From contig JBHGNT010000015.1 of assembly GCA_043228905.1 (NCBI GenBank), positions 10,354,001 to 10,418,000 of the forward strand: a stretch of 64,000 bases of DNA, given 5' to 3'. Both the position numbers and the translations under genes were made by a program. The notes under the pieces were generated by a model, which was not told the DNA's origin, made no database searches, and saw nothing but the letters and a program-made list of their open reading frames with translations. This document shows, piece by piece, positions 19,204 to 31,722 of the stretch (positions within the stretch are counted from its first letter, which is position 1; each line of letters starts with the position of its first letter). Origin of the DNA: Azolla caroliniana (Eukaryota > Polypodiophyta).

Positions 19204-19653
19204 TTGAAGAAGATTCTCGAGGAACGCGTTCTTGATAGCCACATGACTTTGTCCTTGAGGGAATTACTCGGCATTACGAAGGAGTTCCATGACACGATCA
19301 TGGACCTTGTAAAGAGAAAGAGGCAACAATCGTATGAGGAAGAAGAGAAGCCACTAAAAGCAAAAGCGAATGCCATAACGATGGCAAGAGACGAAGTCGA
19401 TGAGGATATGGTGGACACCACTATACTCGACCTCATTGGGCACAAGCAACAATGGAGACGTTGGTGAAGATTGGGGAGAGGAATGAGATCGTGGTAGCCT
19501 TGATTGACCATGGCTCGAAAATCAACCTCATGTCAACCGAGTTCTACAAAAAAGGAAGATGGCCAATTAATACAAACCATGGATGGAAGATTCGAGCGGC
19601 AACAAAGGCGACAGAAGACTGGTATGGAGTTTGTCTGAATGTTAAAGTCACGG
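19204..19653 (+). pseudogene. gypsy-1 aspartic protease
   Basis: VVALIDHGSKINLMSTEFY at about 19,494-19,550 is the retropepsin active site; the usual DSG/DTG is DHG. The frame is cut by the LTR-like insert at 19,654 and the segment after it resumes downstream in the domain (VFDNGAAFAWIKSLDNQRS), so part of the protease was lost. Confidence 0.7.
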
Positions 19654-20071
19654 TGTCGTAGTGTATTTCGTACAAGCAAGGATTAAAAAAGCATGTAGTT
19701 ATGCTTAGTCTCTCCCATCACTACATAAGGATGGGGAGCACAATGTAATAGGTGTGTGAAATATTTGGAAATTGGATATATTTCCGAAAACACCAACCGA
19801 TTAATATAATCGTGGGATTCACGAAAATAATATAATCTATACTTGTGGGATTCACAAGTTTCTTATATCTTTCTTTCAATCTAAATACATATTTTTATCT
19901 AAATATTGATTAATCGAATACAATACACTCGTGGGATTCACGAAATTTCTATCTCTCTTTCTAATAATCTATTCATTACTAGCCTCATCTCATATTCTTC
20001 TTTCTCCTAGTCCAAAACCCCAGTGGTTCCCACCCGACTCACGCAACGATCCGGAGCCGAAAGGCACGACA
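19654..20071 (+). mobile_element. LTR-like insertion in gypsy-1 protease region
   Basis: 418 bp with 6-bp inverted ends TGTCGT...ACGACA and a 4-bp match acgg on both sides (19,650-19,653; 20,072-20,075). It is AT-rich and carries three short palindromes of the type tcgtgggattcacga (19,810-19,824; 19,841-19,859; 19,929-19,943). The terminal segment cccagtggttcccacc resembles the ends of the gypsy-1 LTR and of the block ending at 7,741, so these LTR families look related. Flanking protein sequence suggests some target DNA was lost as well. Confidence 0.6.
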
Positions 20072-20280
20072 ACGGTGTTCGATAATGGAGCAGCCTTCGC
20101 ATGGATCAAGAGTCTTGACAACCAAAGATCTGTTCAATTCCTAACGGTGCAGGCTAATCATGAAAGAAATCGAGATAGCCTTGGAGGCGAATCTTCGAAT
20201 TTTTAGAGTGGACTATTGAAGCATGGAGCACAAATAGTCTGAACGATCACAAGTCCCCACAAGAAGGTAGAGCGTGTGGA

Positions 20281-21731
20281 TTGCGAGGAGATGCAACATG
20301 TGTCACACCTAGTGGCACATGTAAACTAGTACTACCCGACAAGAAGGACAAACGTCAGATACAAGTCTTCGAGAAGATGCTGAAAGAAGAAAACATAATA
20401 GAAGAAGAAGAGTTCGTGCCTCATATTATGGAAGAAGCCTCATTTAATGACACCATCGGCGAAATCGAGGATGTCGTGGACTTGAGCAATCTTCACGATC
20501 GACACGTGATTTTGGTTAACTCCATCAACATGTACGCTATCATCAATGAATATTATCGAAGTATCTTGATGAAGGAAGCTAACATCAACATAAAATATAA
20601 AACGGTGGATAGGAAGATCAAGCCAGTTGCGGTTCTGCTACCGGAAGATAGCTGGCAAAAGATGAAGCAAGTCGCTAACGATCGAAGCTTAAGAGATCCA
20701 AAGGCAATAGGTCATGTCTTCACCGAAGAGATGAAAGGAAAGCTATGAGTTGGAAGGGAGGATTTCCTCCTCCCTGAAGAGGATCGAATGTTTCGTGACA
20801 TGGGAAGGCTTTCACATTTTTCCCACAAGAAATCGGATGTGCTGATCCAAGGATGATAGAGCCGATGGTGATCTTCATGGTGCCGCATGTGCCTTGGAAT
20901 TTGAAACTGATACCGGTTCCTAGAGCACACCTACCGAAGTTGATCGAGCTCTTAAAGGAGAAGGTGAATATGGGAATTCTAGAACCATCGAATGCTCCTT
21001 ATTCTAATAGGTGGTTCACAGTGCCGAAGAAGAATGGATCATTGCGATTCATCCAAGATCTTCAACCCGTAAACAAGGTGACAATTTGGAATGCTGGAAT
21101 CGGTCCGAGTGTGGATGAATTTGCCGAAGCGTTTGCGGGCCGATCCATCTACTCCATTGGTGATCTCTACTTTGGATATGACCAATTCCAGTTGGTGATC
21201 GACAGTCATGACATTACAACCATGAGGACTCCGATCGGGCTCGTGTGGATGTGTACCTTGCCTCAAGGTGCAACAAACTTGGTGGCTCATATGGTGAATG
21301 CCATGAACAAGGTCTTGAAGGATTGCATCCCGGACATCACGATGCCATTCTTGGATGATATTCCGATAAAAGGATGCTTGGATGAGGAGAAAGATGAATC
21401 AAAAGATAAGGAAGGGTGTAGAAAGTTCATCGTGGATCATATGAAAGATTGTGAGAAGGTGCTCCAAAGGCCCGAAGATGCGAATTTGACATTTTCGGGA
21501 GAAAAATCCGCATTTGGGAAACCAAAGATCTTGGTGGCAGGTCACTTGTGCGGAGCATACGACCAGAAGCCTTCGCCATCCAAGGTGAACGCGATCCAAG
21601 ATATGAAAGAAGAATGCGTAAACCAAACGGAGGTTCGAAGGTTCCATGGAGCATGCACATTTTATCATATCTAGATTCCACACTACGCTCATGTCGTCGA
21701 GCCTTTATATGGATTGCTAAAGAAAAGAATG
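20281..21731 (+). pseudogene. gypsy-1 reverse transcriptase
   Basis: RT begins after the segment ending VFTEEMKGKL (20,748) and a shift. Conserved blocks are EPSNAPYSNRWFTVPKKNG (~20,985), LRFIQDLQPVNKVT (~21,045), the first catalytic region YSIGDLYFGYDQFQL (~21,165) where the usual D-x-x-S-G-Y context is altered to D-x-Y-F-G-Y, and MPFLDDIPIKG (~21,345), a FLDD form of YxDD. The end carries EVRRFHGACTFYHI (~21,640). One frameshift near 21,720 separates it from RNase H. Confidence 0.82.
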
Positions 21732-21764
21732 AAGTTTGAATGGTGAGACGAGCACACAAACGCG

Positions 21765-23541
21765 ATGCGAAGATTGAAGAAACTACTTCTTGAAGCTCCA
21801 GCACTAAGAAAGGTCGACTATACCGAAGGGAAGCCAATTTATGTGACTGTAGATACGAGCCCAACCGGAATCGGGTGGGTCATCAACCAAGAAGGAGAAG
21901 ATAATGTGTGGTATGCCATCCGATTTGGAGCAAAGGTTCTTAGCGAACGACAAAGAGGATACGCCCAAGTCAAGCGGAAACTTTGGGGTATTGTGTCGCC
22001 AATGAAGACGGACAAAGACTACCTGATCGGGTCGGAAGTGATAATTGAGACAGATTGTCTCCCAATCCTCGGGATGATCTCAGGATATGCAACCCCAGAT
22101 CTAGCTATGCTAAGGTGGATTGCCTATATCAAGTCTTTAAGCCCAAAGATCCACCACATTGCAAGGAAGAAGAACACCATGGCTGACATGTTGTCGAGGG
22201 CAAGATTTGAGAATGAAGGTGACATGGTTTCGGAAGATGAAGACATCACCCTCAACTTCTTCAAGATGGCTCGACTATCGACGGAAGACAAGGGCACGCT
22301 AACCCTCCACGCCTTCAACGAGGACGAGTACGAAGGAGAGTGGTTACTAATCGGCAGATTCTTAAGAACAATGACAACGGATGCTTCATTGACGAAGGAG
22401 GAGGCTCTACGAATCCGGAAGAAAGCTTACCAATACTTCTTGAGGGGAGGATTCCTTTGGCGACACCCAAAAAGAAGGACAAGAATGCCACGTCGAGTGG
22501 TGGTAAAGAAAGAAGGGCAAGTGACGCTGATGACTGAATTCCACGAGAGTCCTTGGGCAGGTCATAGACGAACATGGGCGTCATTCGAAAAGTTGAAGGA
22601 GAAGTACTGGTGGCCAAGCATGTACAAAGATGTACTCCATTTCTTGTCCACATGCAAAACTTGCCAAGTACACTCGAATATACGTCATCGTGATGAGCGA
22701 CGACCGACATACCCCGCTTACTATACACTTCAAATGGATGGTGGATCTGGTCTCGATGCCAATGGGAGTGGGACAAATGAAGTACTTAGCTCTAGCAAGA
22801 GAAGACTTGACAAATCAAGTAGAAGAATGGGCCTTGACAAATAAGTCGACGTCAGCAATTTGTAAATTTCTACTCGAAGAGGTTGTCTGCCGATATGGAT
22901 GTGTAGGAAAGATAGTGGCCGATCGAGGGGAGTTGGATGCACACGAAGCAATGGATCTCTTCGAACGACTAGGCATGAACCTCTCCCTCACGACTGCCTA
23001 CAATCCAGAAGCGAATGGGAAGATCGAGCGAGGGCATGGACTAATCATCAAAGTCATACTACGAGCATGCAATGGTCGAGTTGGGAATTGGCCACGACTA
23101 TTGCCCTATGCGTTGTGGGCCGACAGAACTACACATAGTTCAATGACAGGGTATATGCCAATGGAGCTTATGTATGGACAAAAGCCGATAATCCCCATTG
23201 AGAGGACGATCGCCTCATGGGTAGCGATACCATGGGAGAACGAGATGAGCCGAGAAGAATTATTAGCGGCACGGATAAGGCAACTTGAAAGGAGACCTGA
23301 AGATCTAGAAAAAGTGTGAAAGATGATGGAGGCAACCCGAGTGAAGAACAAAATTTGGTTCGACAAGACGCATCGACTACGTCCCAAGAAGATCAAAGAA
23401 GGAGATTGGATATTGGTCTACAACAACAGCCTTGACAATCAACACAGTACAACAAGGAAGTTTGCAAGAAGATGGTTCAGACCGTATGTAGTGATAAGTC
23501 CCAACGACAATGCCACATACCAGCTTGCGGAGCTAGATTGA
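21765..23541 (+). pseudogene. gypsy-1 RNase H and integrase
   Basis: RNase H begins YVTVDTSPTGIGWVINQEGE, with SERQRGYAQVKRKLWG, ETDCLPILGMI and TPDLAMLRWIAYIKSL. The integrase zinc region shows HESPWAGHRRTWASF and CKTCQVHSN. The catalytic core has MVDLVSMPMG, IVADRGELD and NGKIERGHG as the D, D, E region. A frameshift at about 22,700-22,760 splits zinc region and core; a stop at about 23,318 precedes the C-terminal part (KIWFDKTHRLRPKKIKEGDW). No chromodomain is seen. Confidence 0.82.
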
Positions 23542-23753
23542 TCAAGGTTGGCCATACCCATTACGGGAAAAAGAGTAAAGATTTTCAAGAAAAGACAAGA
23601 CGAGGATCCTGACCTCGATCACCTTGACGATGAAGATAGTAGGACGGAACCTACAAACTTGAGTTATGTACACGAGAACGTGAATGAATCTGATTGATCA
23701 CCGTAGCCGAAATCTCGCACTCTCTCTTCTTGGCACGTATCGGAGGATGTGTA

Positions 23754-23769
23754 GTTTGGTGGGGGTGGA
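23754..23769 (+). other. gypsy-1 polypurine tract
   Basis: GTTTGGTGGGGGTGGA immediately before the 3' LTR start; it fixes the LTR boundary at about 23,770. Confidence 0.65.
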
Positions 23770-24777
23770 TATCGTAAAGATTTTCGCCAACAGTATGAAA
23801 ATTGAATGGAATGTACAAAATCGAGTGTGGTTCTTCACACACAACATAAAACAATAATAGTGAAGATACTATTTTATACTAGTTTAATATCTTGGTACAA
23901 AAAGATGGAGGTCGTCAAGAGCTTTTAAATACACTTAAGTTATGTGGGTATGAATTTTGCGAAGAAGTAGAGAAAAAAAAAAACTATGAAATATCCCACA
24001 TAGACAGGATAAATAAGGATCCCAGAGTATATAAGCAAGGCCAAAATCTATTATTTTGTGTTTATGAGTGGATCATAGAATCAATTACTTTGTGTTTATG
24101 AGTATATAAGCAGGGCTAAAATCATAGGATCCGCCGGCGAGGTGGTGACGGACAAGAATGGATCGGGATCAGATTGAACTGGTTGGGACAGATGGATCGG
24201 TCGGTTGATCGCGGTGCATGGTGTTTTGAAGATTTTCGTTGTAAATACAAGACTAAAAGCCTAGTAGTATTTTGTGTTTTAAAAGGGATGTGAGCAAGGC
24301 TTGAACCTTGCACCTCCAAGTTGAAAGTCAATAGGCTTACCACTAAGTCGAGTCATATCTTCAAAAGCTTTTAACATGTAAATTCTTATACATGAAAGCT
24401 TGAATGAGTGACATGGTTATCATGTAACACATGTAATACATGAGCGCCAAATGGCAAACATGCATCTCATGCATGTCTTGCACCCTCACAAGCATCATGT
24501 GGATGGGGGCATCTATAAAAGAGTGGATGGAGAGGGACAACGGGCTAGGTATTAATCAAGAAATGAAGGGGAAGAAAATTCGTTATCCCATTTTTGGGAT
24601 GTATTAATCTTGTCTCTCAATCTAAAGTCAAGCGTTCTATCTTATCTCAATCTCTCTCTCTTTCAATCTATCTTAAATAATTTCTCGCTAAAGCTAGTAC
24701 AAACTTCGAATCCTTCTGGTCCAGAACCTTAGCGGTTCCACCTCACGATCTACACGTAGTGATGGATCTTCACAACA
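23770..24777 (+). repeat. gypsy-1 3' LTR
   Basis: Aligns with 15,864-16,942 from TATCGTAAAG to CACAACA. It carries the same antisense tRNA-like module (about 24,289-24,362) and TATA box (24,514-24,521), but differs at many sites and has a different segment at about 24,060-24,150. Confidence 0.82.
24289..24362 (-). repeat. tRNA-like module in gypsy-1 3' LTR
   Basis: Same module as 16,439-16,512. On the minus strand, arms GATATGA / TCACATC, the GTGGTAAGC D-loop region and the GGTTCAAGCC T-arm are all kept, although flanking LTR sequence has diverged. Confidence 0.6.
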
Positions 24778-25814
24778 CCGACAAGACTCAACCACCACAC
24801 TTGTTCCCTTGTGAATACATGTTGCGAGAATACATTCGATTTGTTGGGCCACATTTACCAAATTATAGGTGGAATACAATGAACTACATCCACATACCAT
24901 TTGGAGGACCATCTTCCTTGAATGTTGCATCCCCTGTATGGGGTCAAACTGAGGATGAGAAACCACCATTGGTTGGTCCAACCTCTCCCCACCCTTAGAA
25001 TTGTCCGATGTACAACTTCTGCTTTGTCTTCTCATGAAAACCCTAGAACCAAAGCATTGATTAGTGTACATGCATCACTTTTCATGACCACTAGCAATAA
25101 AAAATTATTCGTCACATATCTCCCTTCACTTGGATCTATGTCAACCCTATCGCAATCAAACCACTCTTTGTGCTTGGACCTAGCAGCCATCTATACAATC
25201 AAGCAAAAGCAATAATCATAACTCTTCCAATACAATAGGACTTTAGGTAATAGAAAAAATGTTCCAATAAAAGATGAAGGTGTTTATGTTTCCCATGTAG
25301 ATATATGCAGTTACACACTTTTCATCCAACTTTACTAACTACTCAAAAGCCCACCTCCCAAGCTCTACATTTAACCATTTCTGGCAAACACCTAAAAGAT
25401 CCAACCATAAATGAAGACAATTAGATGGTGACACCTTCTCAATAACCACCATTGGTTTTTCGAAATGCCCTACATGGCTGAAACCTAAACATTCTCCATA
25501 TCATTAAAAAACATAGCATGTAAGCATAGTGTTCTAAAGTAGGTTCGAGACAGTAAAAATTCTCTATATCATTAAAAGCATTTGTCCTGTTTCAGAACCA
25601 TTTTCATAAAATATATGATTTCCAGTATGAAAAATCTACAAAAAAAGTGGAAACAAATAAAATACCAACCTGTGAAGTAACTAGGTGGCGATGAAGATGG
25701 TGTTCTGAATGGATGTCGACGGTTGGCTAGCTTATTTTGGTTTTCCCTCAACAAAACCCTGAAAGTCTTGTTTAAAAAATGTGACAAAATGATAGGTTTC
25801 AGGGTTTTATATGG

Positions 25815-26020
25815 CTTGGTTAGGTGACCACAATTGGTTGGACGACCGAGCTTGCAATAAGTGGGCGATTACACTTGGTTAGGCGACCATATTTGGTTGG
25901 CCGACCGAGTTGGTGATAGTTGGGCGACCAATTTTGGTTGGGTGACCGAGCTGGTGATATTTAGGCAACTTACAAGTAGTTGGGTGACTAAAGGTGTGAG
26001 TTGGGCGGCTACAAACAACT
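25815..26020. repeat. Degenerate gcgacc/ggttgg minisatellite
   Basis: Four to five imperfect copies of a unit containing ttggttgg.cgaccgag.tggtga. Confidence 0.6.
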
Positions 26021-26196
26021 TTTTCATTTGTGCATTTTGTTTTATCCAAATTGGCGGTGTAGATCGCACACAACCTCAACTCGGTGACCTGCATTGTCCG
26101 TGGTCATGATTCCCTCACTTGGCCCATTTATGATTTAGATGCAAATACACACGTCGCAAGAATCGAGATGTATGTGTATGCAATGTGCATAATACA

Positions 26197-26200
26197 TATG

Positions 26201-26286
<86 letters not shown>

Positions 26287-26287
26287 T
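26197..26287. repeat. Compound (TA)n(GA)n microsatellite
   Basis: A (TA)n run followed directly by a (GA)n run with a few AA interruptions. Confidence 0.9.
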
Positions 26288-26936
26288 TAACGTCTTCTAA
26301 GACCAAAATTGGCCCATGAGGCAATTGGTTTACAATAAAAATGGGGTATTTACGCAGTCATCGAAAGTAAAAAATAAAAATAGAAATAGAACTTAAGCTA
26401 AAGAGTTTTAGCAAAAAAAACATGTTCTATAAGGAAATGGCTTTATACTAGACCTAGTTTCATTTCCATCCAAGTCTCTCGAAAAGAAGTGAGAGGTCAA
26501 AGGGTTTCGATGTGGAGGTGGCCCGTGGTCCCAATGTAAAAGATACCACAACCATAACTGCTAGGTGGCGTAGCTCACGTTCCCTTATCTTCTTAATTGT
26601 TACTACTCCACGTCGAGTTGCTTTGAAGCCCGACATTCGAGGGCGTTTGGTTGTTCTTTGCATTTCTGCTTCATCAAGAGAGAGCCCGAGTGGAGTAGGT
26701 GTGTCCACATTCATCGTCTCCCCTTGTTCTTAAAAAATTATATTAGTTACCTATTGGTGAAAATATTAAAATGAGTATGGTTAACATTTGTAGTTTTTTT
26801 CCTCCTTATGTTGTTTTAGCTCTAAGATATACCTACCTAGTCTCTTTATATTCGGGGGTTATCTAATACATAGTTTGGAGGGGGCCGTAGTATGTATGCC
26901 TTAGTATTTCGCCCTTTTTATCTCGGCATAAGTTGG

Positions 26937-26940
<4 letters not shown>

Positions 26941-26997
<57 letters not shown>

Positions 26998-27021
26998 AGG
27001 TGCCTGAATTGAAGAAAGCAT

Positions 27022-27073
<52 letters not shown>

Positions 27074-27101
27074 TAAATGTGTCTAAATTGAAGAAAGCAT
27101 G

Positions 27102-27184
<83 letters not shown>

Positions 27185-27235
27185 TGTGTGTGTGTGTGTG
27201 TTTTGTATGCAGAGAGAGAGAGAGAGAGAGAGAAG
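26941..27235. repeat. Duplicated compound (TA)n/(GA)n/(GT)n microsatellites
   Basis: Four (GA)n runs, two (TA)n runs and a (GT)n run, separated by two near-identical unique segments (ataaaggtgcctgaattga and ataaatgtgtctaaattga). The repeating pattern shows that a ~75-100 bp block with its microsatellite was duplicated. A (GGA)n run follows at 27,254-27,272. Confidence 0.9.
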
Positions 27236-27408
27236 AAATGCCTTGTAAGAAGAAGAGGAGGAGGAGGAGGAGGCATGGCTACATCAACATAATTGGGAGA
27301 GTGCTATAACATTTTTCTTCTACCAACAATTCAGATGTCATATTGTTGATTCCAAGTTAATTATCATCCTATTATTTTTCTTTTAGTTCTAATTGGAACG
27401 TAGAATCT

Positions 27409-28855
27409 ATGGAAGAGATGGATACATGTATAAATGCAAGAAAAATACAAAGCCAAAGGGAAGAAGGAGAAGATGATGTTATTGTGAAGAAACAAAATAT
27501 TGGAACTAATAATATGCATGGGGAGGATATAGATATGTTATCAAAACCATCTTATGCACATGTTATGGGTGAAAGTGAGGAGAAGAGGAATGATCATTAC
27601 TGGGAAGTTATGCATGTAGTTGCCAATGAAGCTCTCCATGAGATTTTACCAGATGATATAGAGATGGTGGCCAACATAGAAGAGGATGAGATCGTAGAGG
27701 TGGAGATGCCACGTAGGGAAATTTTAAAGGCGTTTTCCATGTTTCATGAGAGAGGCATTATTTTCTTCTTTACGGGAAAAATTCCTTTGGTACATTGGGT
27801 GGTTCAATGGTTAAATGCAATGGTAGGTGGAAACAATGTGGAACATGTGTATAAAGGTCCGCGAGGTTTTTTTGAGGTGGTGTTTCAAACCGAAGAACAA
27901 CGAGATAGATATTATCATGTGTGCCATTCTTTTATGTATAATAGTAATTTACTCTATATTGTCCCTTGGTGGCCGCTAGCTGAATTTCAAGAAATTTCAA
28001 GTAATTTACTCTATATTGTCCCTTGGTGTCCAATATGGGTGGAAGTAGAGTGTAAATTTTCTTTTTTGTGGCCCATAATTCAAGGTGTAATGGAGCAATT
28101 GGGAAAGGTAATAGTAGCTCCAAATGCCAAAGCATATAACAGATATAAGTTATGTATGTTGTGGAATACAACTAAAAAGAGACCTTTGTGGCTAAACATA
28201 AAAACTAAAGAGATGAGGTCATTCCATTGCCAACTGTATTGGGGATCATTTGCCGGTCATTGCTTCCGATGTGGTGGTTTGGGCCATTTCATGGCAGAAT
28301 GTCCACAAACACCGGTAGTAGAGATGAATAATACTTCCCATGGTGATGTGTTAATTCTAGAGTATGTCACAAATGACAATGAGGTGCCGAAAACTAAGGA
28401 AGCAAATGTCGACAAAGGTAAAGGTGTCGCTATTTTGGAACATAAAGACAAATATATTGAAGAAAGAAGACAAGACTTAATAGATGATGATGGGCTCTAA
28501 GGTCAATCATCGAAGGCACCAAAAAGAGAAAGTTCATGAACATCATGGCCAAGAGAGGGGTAATTCCTGTAAAGATCCTATGGGGGTGTCTTATGCACCT
28601 AATTATGATCAATTGAGAAGAAGGTCAAAACCGTGGCAAGGTTCACCGTATCAACAATCTAGTCAAGGGACAAAACCTTTCAACCTTAGGTTTGATAAGA
28701 ATGGTAAAATCAATTTACCATTAGAAAATCAAAATTGGAAAAGAAATAGTTCACGGGGTACAATGATATCCACCAATAGACATCCACCATCTGTGCAAAA
28801 TGCATTTGCAGTTTTAAGTGATTACTTCGGGGATATACCCAAGATATTGGCATAA
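27409..28855 (+). pseudogene. LINE-2 ORF1 (DUF4283-like, zinc knuckle)
   Basis: The main frame (27,409-28,500, 363 codons) starts MEEMDTCINARKIQSQREEG. The DUF4283-like domain is at about residues 105-265 (IIFFFTGKIPLVHWVVQWL; PIWVEVECKFSFLWPIIQGV). A CCHC knuckle CFRCGGLGHFMAEC lies near residue 285. A 57-bp in-frame tandem duplication (27,944-28,057) repeats SNLLYIVPW inside the domain. A frameshift at about 28,490 moves the C-terminal part to the frame ending at 28,855. ORF1 proteins bind element RNA. Confidence 0.78.
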
Positions 28856-28897
28856 CGGGAACGTGAACAGGCCAACAAACATCCTAATTAGTGATTC

Positions 28898-29834
28898 ATG
28901 AAAATAGTCACATGGAATGTAAGGGGAATTTGTTCTTCGTCTAAGCGATATAGTATGTGGAAAACTGTTTTTATTAGTCAATGGGATGTATTATGTGCAG
29001 TAGAACATAAGGAGCATGCTAAGTCTAGGTCTTCTCTTCAGTATAAGCAATATCATGTGTTTTATGCCAGAGTCATTGGAGGGTTGTATTCGGGCATAAT
29101 GCTTATTGTAAGGGACAACTTGAAACCAATAGTGGTTCAAAGAGATGTTCATGGTCGGTTCTTGGTGGTTGAAGTTAATTACGAAGGGAATAAGATTTGG
29201 GTGGTAGGTATTTATGCACCAAATGTTGCAGGGCAACGTATCAATCTTTGGAGAGCTTTACATCAAGTTTTATGCCATGGAAGAGTAGGTTTTTTGTTAG
29301 GTGATTTTAACATGTGTTCAGAGGTGGGTCAATCTACTTTGATGCATGGCCTCATGGATGCTCTTGAACGAGAGGTGTATGACTATGCAAGTGTATAGGG
29401 GGATTGGATTATCAGATCACTTCCCGGTTGTGTTGGACTGCACACATCAAACTATGGATTATTTTAGATTGTTATTGGGGAAACAACCATTGCGGTTTAC
29501 TTCATCTTTTCTTGGACATAATAACTTTAAACATGCTATGGGACAATTGGTGGAAGAGTTAACTAGACAAGTCAATGTTCATGGTCTTTCATCATGGGAT
29601 GTTTGTTTCTCTAATATTCAACGCTTTACACGATATTATGGAATTCATCAAGCATCCATCCGTAAACAAAAGATGAGTTTAATCCAACAATTTCTAGACA
29701 GATGTAATGCATTGTTAGTGAAATGTCCATTTGATGATGTGTTGTTGGCTATTCAAGAGACATTGTCACATGCTTTACAAGTATTAGAGGTTTGTAGTTA
29801 TCAACAATCATTGGTGATGGGCTATGAAAAATGA
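28898..29834 (+). pseudogene. LINE-2 AP-type endonuclease
   Basis: Starts MKIVTWNVRGICSSSKR, the N-terminal strand of EEP endonucleases (WNVRG). Further motifs are AVEHKEH, VVGIYAPN, LLGDFNM (GDFN catalytic motif, ~29,295) and, after a frameshift near 29,390, GLSDHFPVVLD (SDH motif). It nicks target DNA for target-primed reverse transcription. The linker to RT continues to 29,834. Confidence 0.82.
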
Positions 29835-31718
29835 AGTACATGATCGCAATTGTCATCCACATAAGTTTTTCCATGGGTTGCATGCATCTCATGCTAGGAT
29901 GAATGTGGTATGCATAGAGATTGATGGAACTTTAAATACAAACCCACAGGTGATTATTGATGAGTGTGTTAAGCATTTCAAGAATCTTTTTGGGCATGAA
30001 GGTAATCTAAATGATGACATAACACAAGCGAGATCAATGTTCTTTAACTCAGTTACAACGATTGGTGGGCAACATGTCATGTTGGCCTTGGAGGAGGATA
30101 TACAAGAGGAGGAGGTCGAATATCTATTGTCACATCTCTCAGTTGATAAAAGTCCGGGTTGTGATGGCATTATGAATGAGTTTTTTAAAGCATTTGTACA
30201 AACACTCAAAGGTCCTCTAACAATGTTATTCCAAGAAGTGTGGAGTTCTAGTAAAATGCTTGATTCATGGAAAATAGGCTTGGTTAAGCTTATACCAAAA
30301 GTTGCATCTCCTATGTCTTTTGCTCATTGGAGACCGATATCATTAATGGGTGGGTTGTATAAGATTTGTGCCAAAGTAATTGCAAATAGACTTCAAAAGG
30401 TATTGTTGTCTGTGGTTCATCCAATGCAATATGGGTTTATTAAGGGAAGGGATATCTTGCATAATATTTTGAATGTGCAAATGGCAGTGGATTTTGCAAA
30501 AGAATCCAAACAGCAAATTGTAATGACACAACTAGATATCGAGAAGGAATATGATCATGTAAGTTGGTCTTTTATTACTCAACTCTTGTACCATATGGGT
30601 TTTGGGGAAAGGATGTCTCGCATCTCCTTGTTGGTGGGATTAGGTGCAGTGTCCCACATTATGTTAAATGGTGGAGTAACTAAAGCAATACCATTGGCAA
30701 GATCACTTCGACAAGGATGCCCATTGAGTCCATTGTTATTTGCAATTGTGACACACCCCATATTGGTGAAGATGCATGAGTTGGCAACATGTGGGGAAAT
30801 AGTTGGACTAGCTTTGCCATCAGGGAAACAATTGATAGCTCAGGCATTGGCTGATGATTCGTTCTTATTTCTCAAAGCAGTACCTGATAATATAGAAAAG
30901 TCATGGAGGTGTGGAATGTGTTTGCATTGGCGTCAAGATTACATATAAATATGCGAAAGTCGATGCTCATTAGATGCATAGAGAGTGATTTGGTTGATCT
31001 TGGATGGTGTGGCCAAATATTGGATCAAGGCAATGTGTGTCAGCACTTAGGTTACCCTATTGGTGTTGATATCTCAACGTCTCAAAGTTTGAATTGGATA
31101 TCAGGGACCATTTTAGACAAACTTATGTATTGGAAGTCTCAAGCATGGCCATTTAGTACTCGTCTCAAAGTGGTACACGCTATAATGATTCCAATGATTT
31201 CTTATTTTTTGCCATTATTACCTTGGACAAAGAAATCACTTGATCAATTAGCTCATTCACTTAAATATACATTGTGGAAGAAAGAATCAAGATTGGGTAT
31301 GACTTGGGTATCATGGAACAATACTTGTACTCCAAAACGGTTAGGGGGAGTTGCATTACTAAATTTGGAGGATCATATGGTGGCTCAAAGATTCAATATG
31401 TTAAAAGGTATGTGCATAGGTACCCAACCTTGGGCAAAAATAATTCGTTATTTTGTGGAAAAGGTTGGTATATACCATGGGAAAACCAAGATTACAACAT
31501 CGCGGTGGCATGTTGTTAATAGTACCCGTGCATTTAAATGTTCAGAATCTATTATGGTCCAACAATTAGTGCTTTCTTGGCAACGATGCTTGAAATTATT
31601 TCATTGGAGCCCCCCTAAGCGTAGAAAAGATACTAATTCCTTGGCAGCAGAGGTATTAGCATCTTCAAGGCTTCTACATTGGGATGGAAAAGAAAGCCTA
31701 AATAAATACACAGTTTAA
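29824..31718 (+). pseudogene. LINE-2 reverse transcriptase
   Basis: Classical non-LTR RT blocks: DKSPGCDGIMNEFFKAF, LIPKVASPMSFAHWRPISLM, QYGFIKGRDILHNI, TQLDIEKEYDHVSW, RQGCPLSPLLFAI and ALADDSFLF, in which the first residue of the FADD/YADD box is Leu. A frameshift near 30,915 moves the thumb/connection part (WKSQAWPFSTRLKVVHAIM...) to 30,903-31,718. Confidence 0.85.
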
Positions 31719-31722
31719 TCGA

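Larger units (their letters stand above)
15864..24777 (+). mobile_element. Ty3/gypsy retrotransposon relic (gypsy-1)
   Basis: An 8.9-kb plus-strand element with two ~1-kb LTRs, a primer site, gag with zinc knuckle, protease, RT, RNase H, integrase and a polypurine tract abutting the 3' LTR. Two LTR-like insertions interrupt it (17,339-17,970 and 19,654-20,071). The LTRs differ by many substitutions and by rearranged internal segments, and the frames carry stops and shifts, so it is old and inactive. No matching target duplication was found at 15,859-15,863 versus 24,778-24,782. Confidence 0.88.
24778..27250. other. Intergenic region with simple repeats
   Basis: No gene recognised. A frame at 24,759-24,998 starts inside the gypsy-1 LTR and is not conserved. 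About 25,815-26,020 is a degenerate ~50-bp tandem repeat of the form ttggttgggcgaccgag. A minus frame at 26,460-26,714 (84 codons) is unassigned. Confidence 0.5.

Noticed and set aside
15859-24782. Target duplication for gypsy-1
   Set aside because: The 5-mers at the inferred borders (gctag and ccgac) do not match, so none is claimed.
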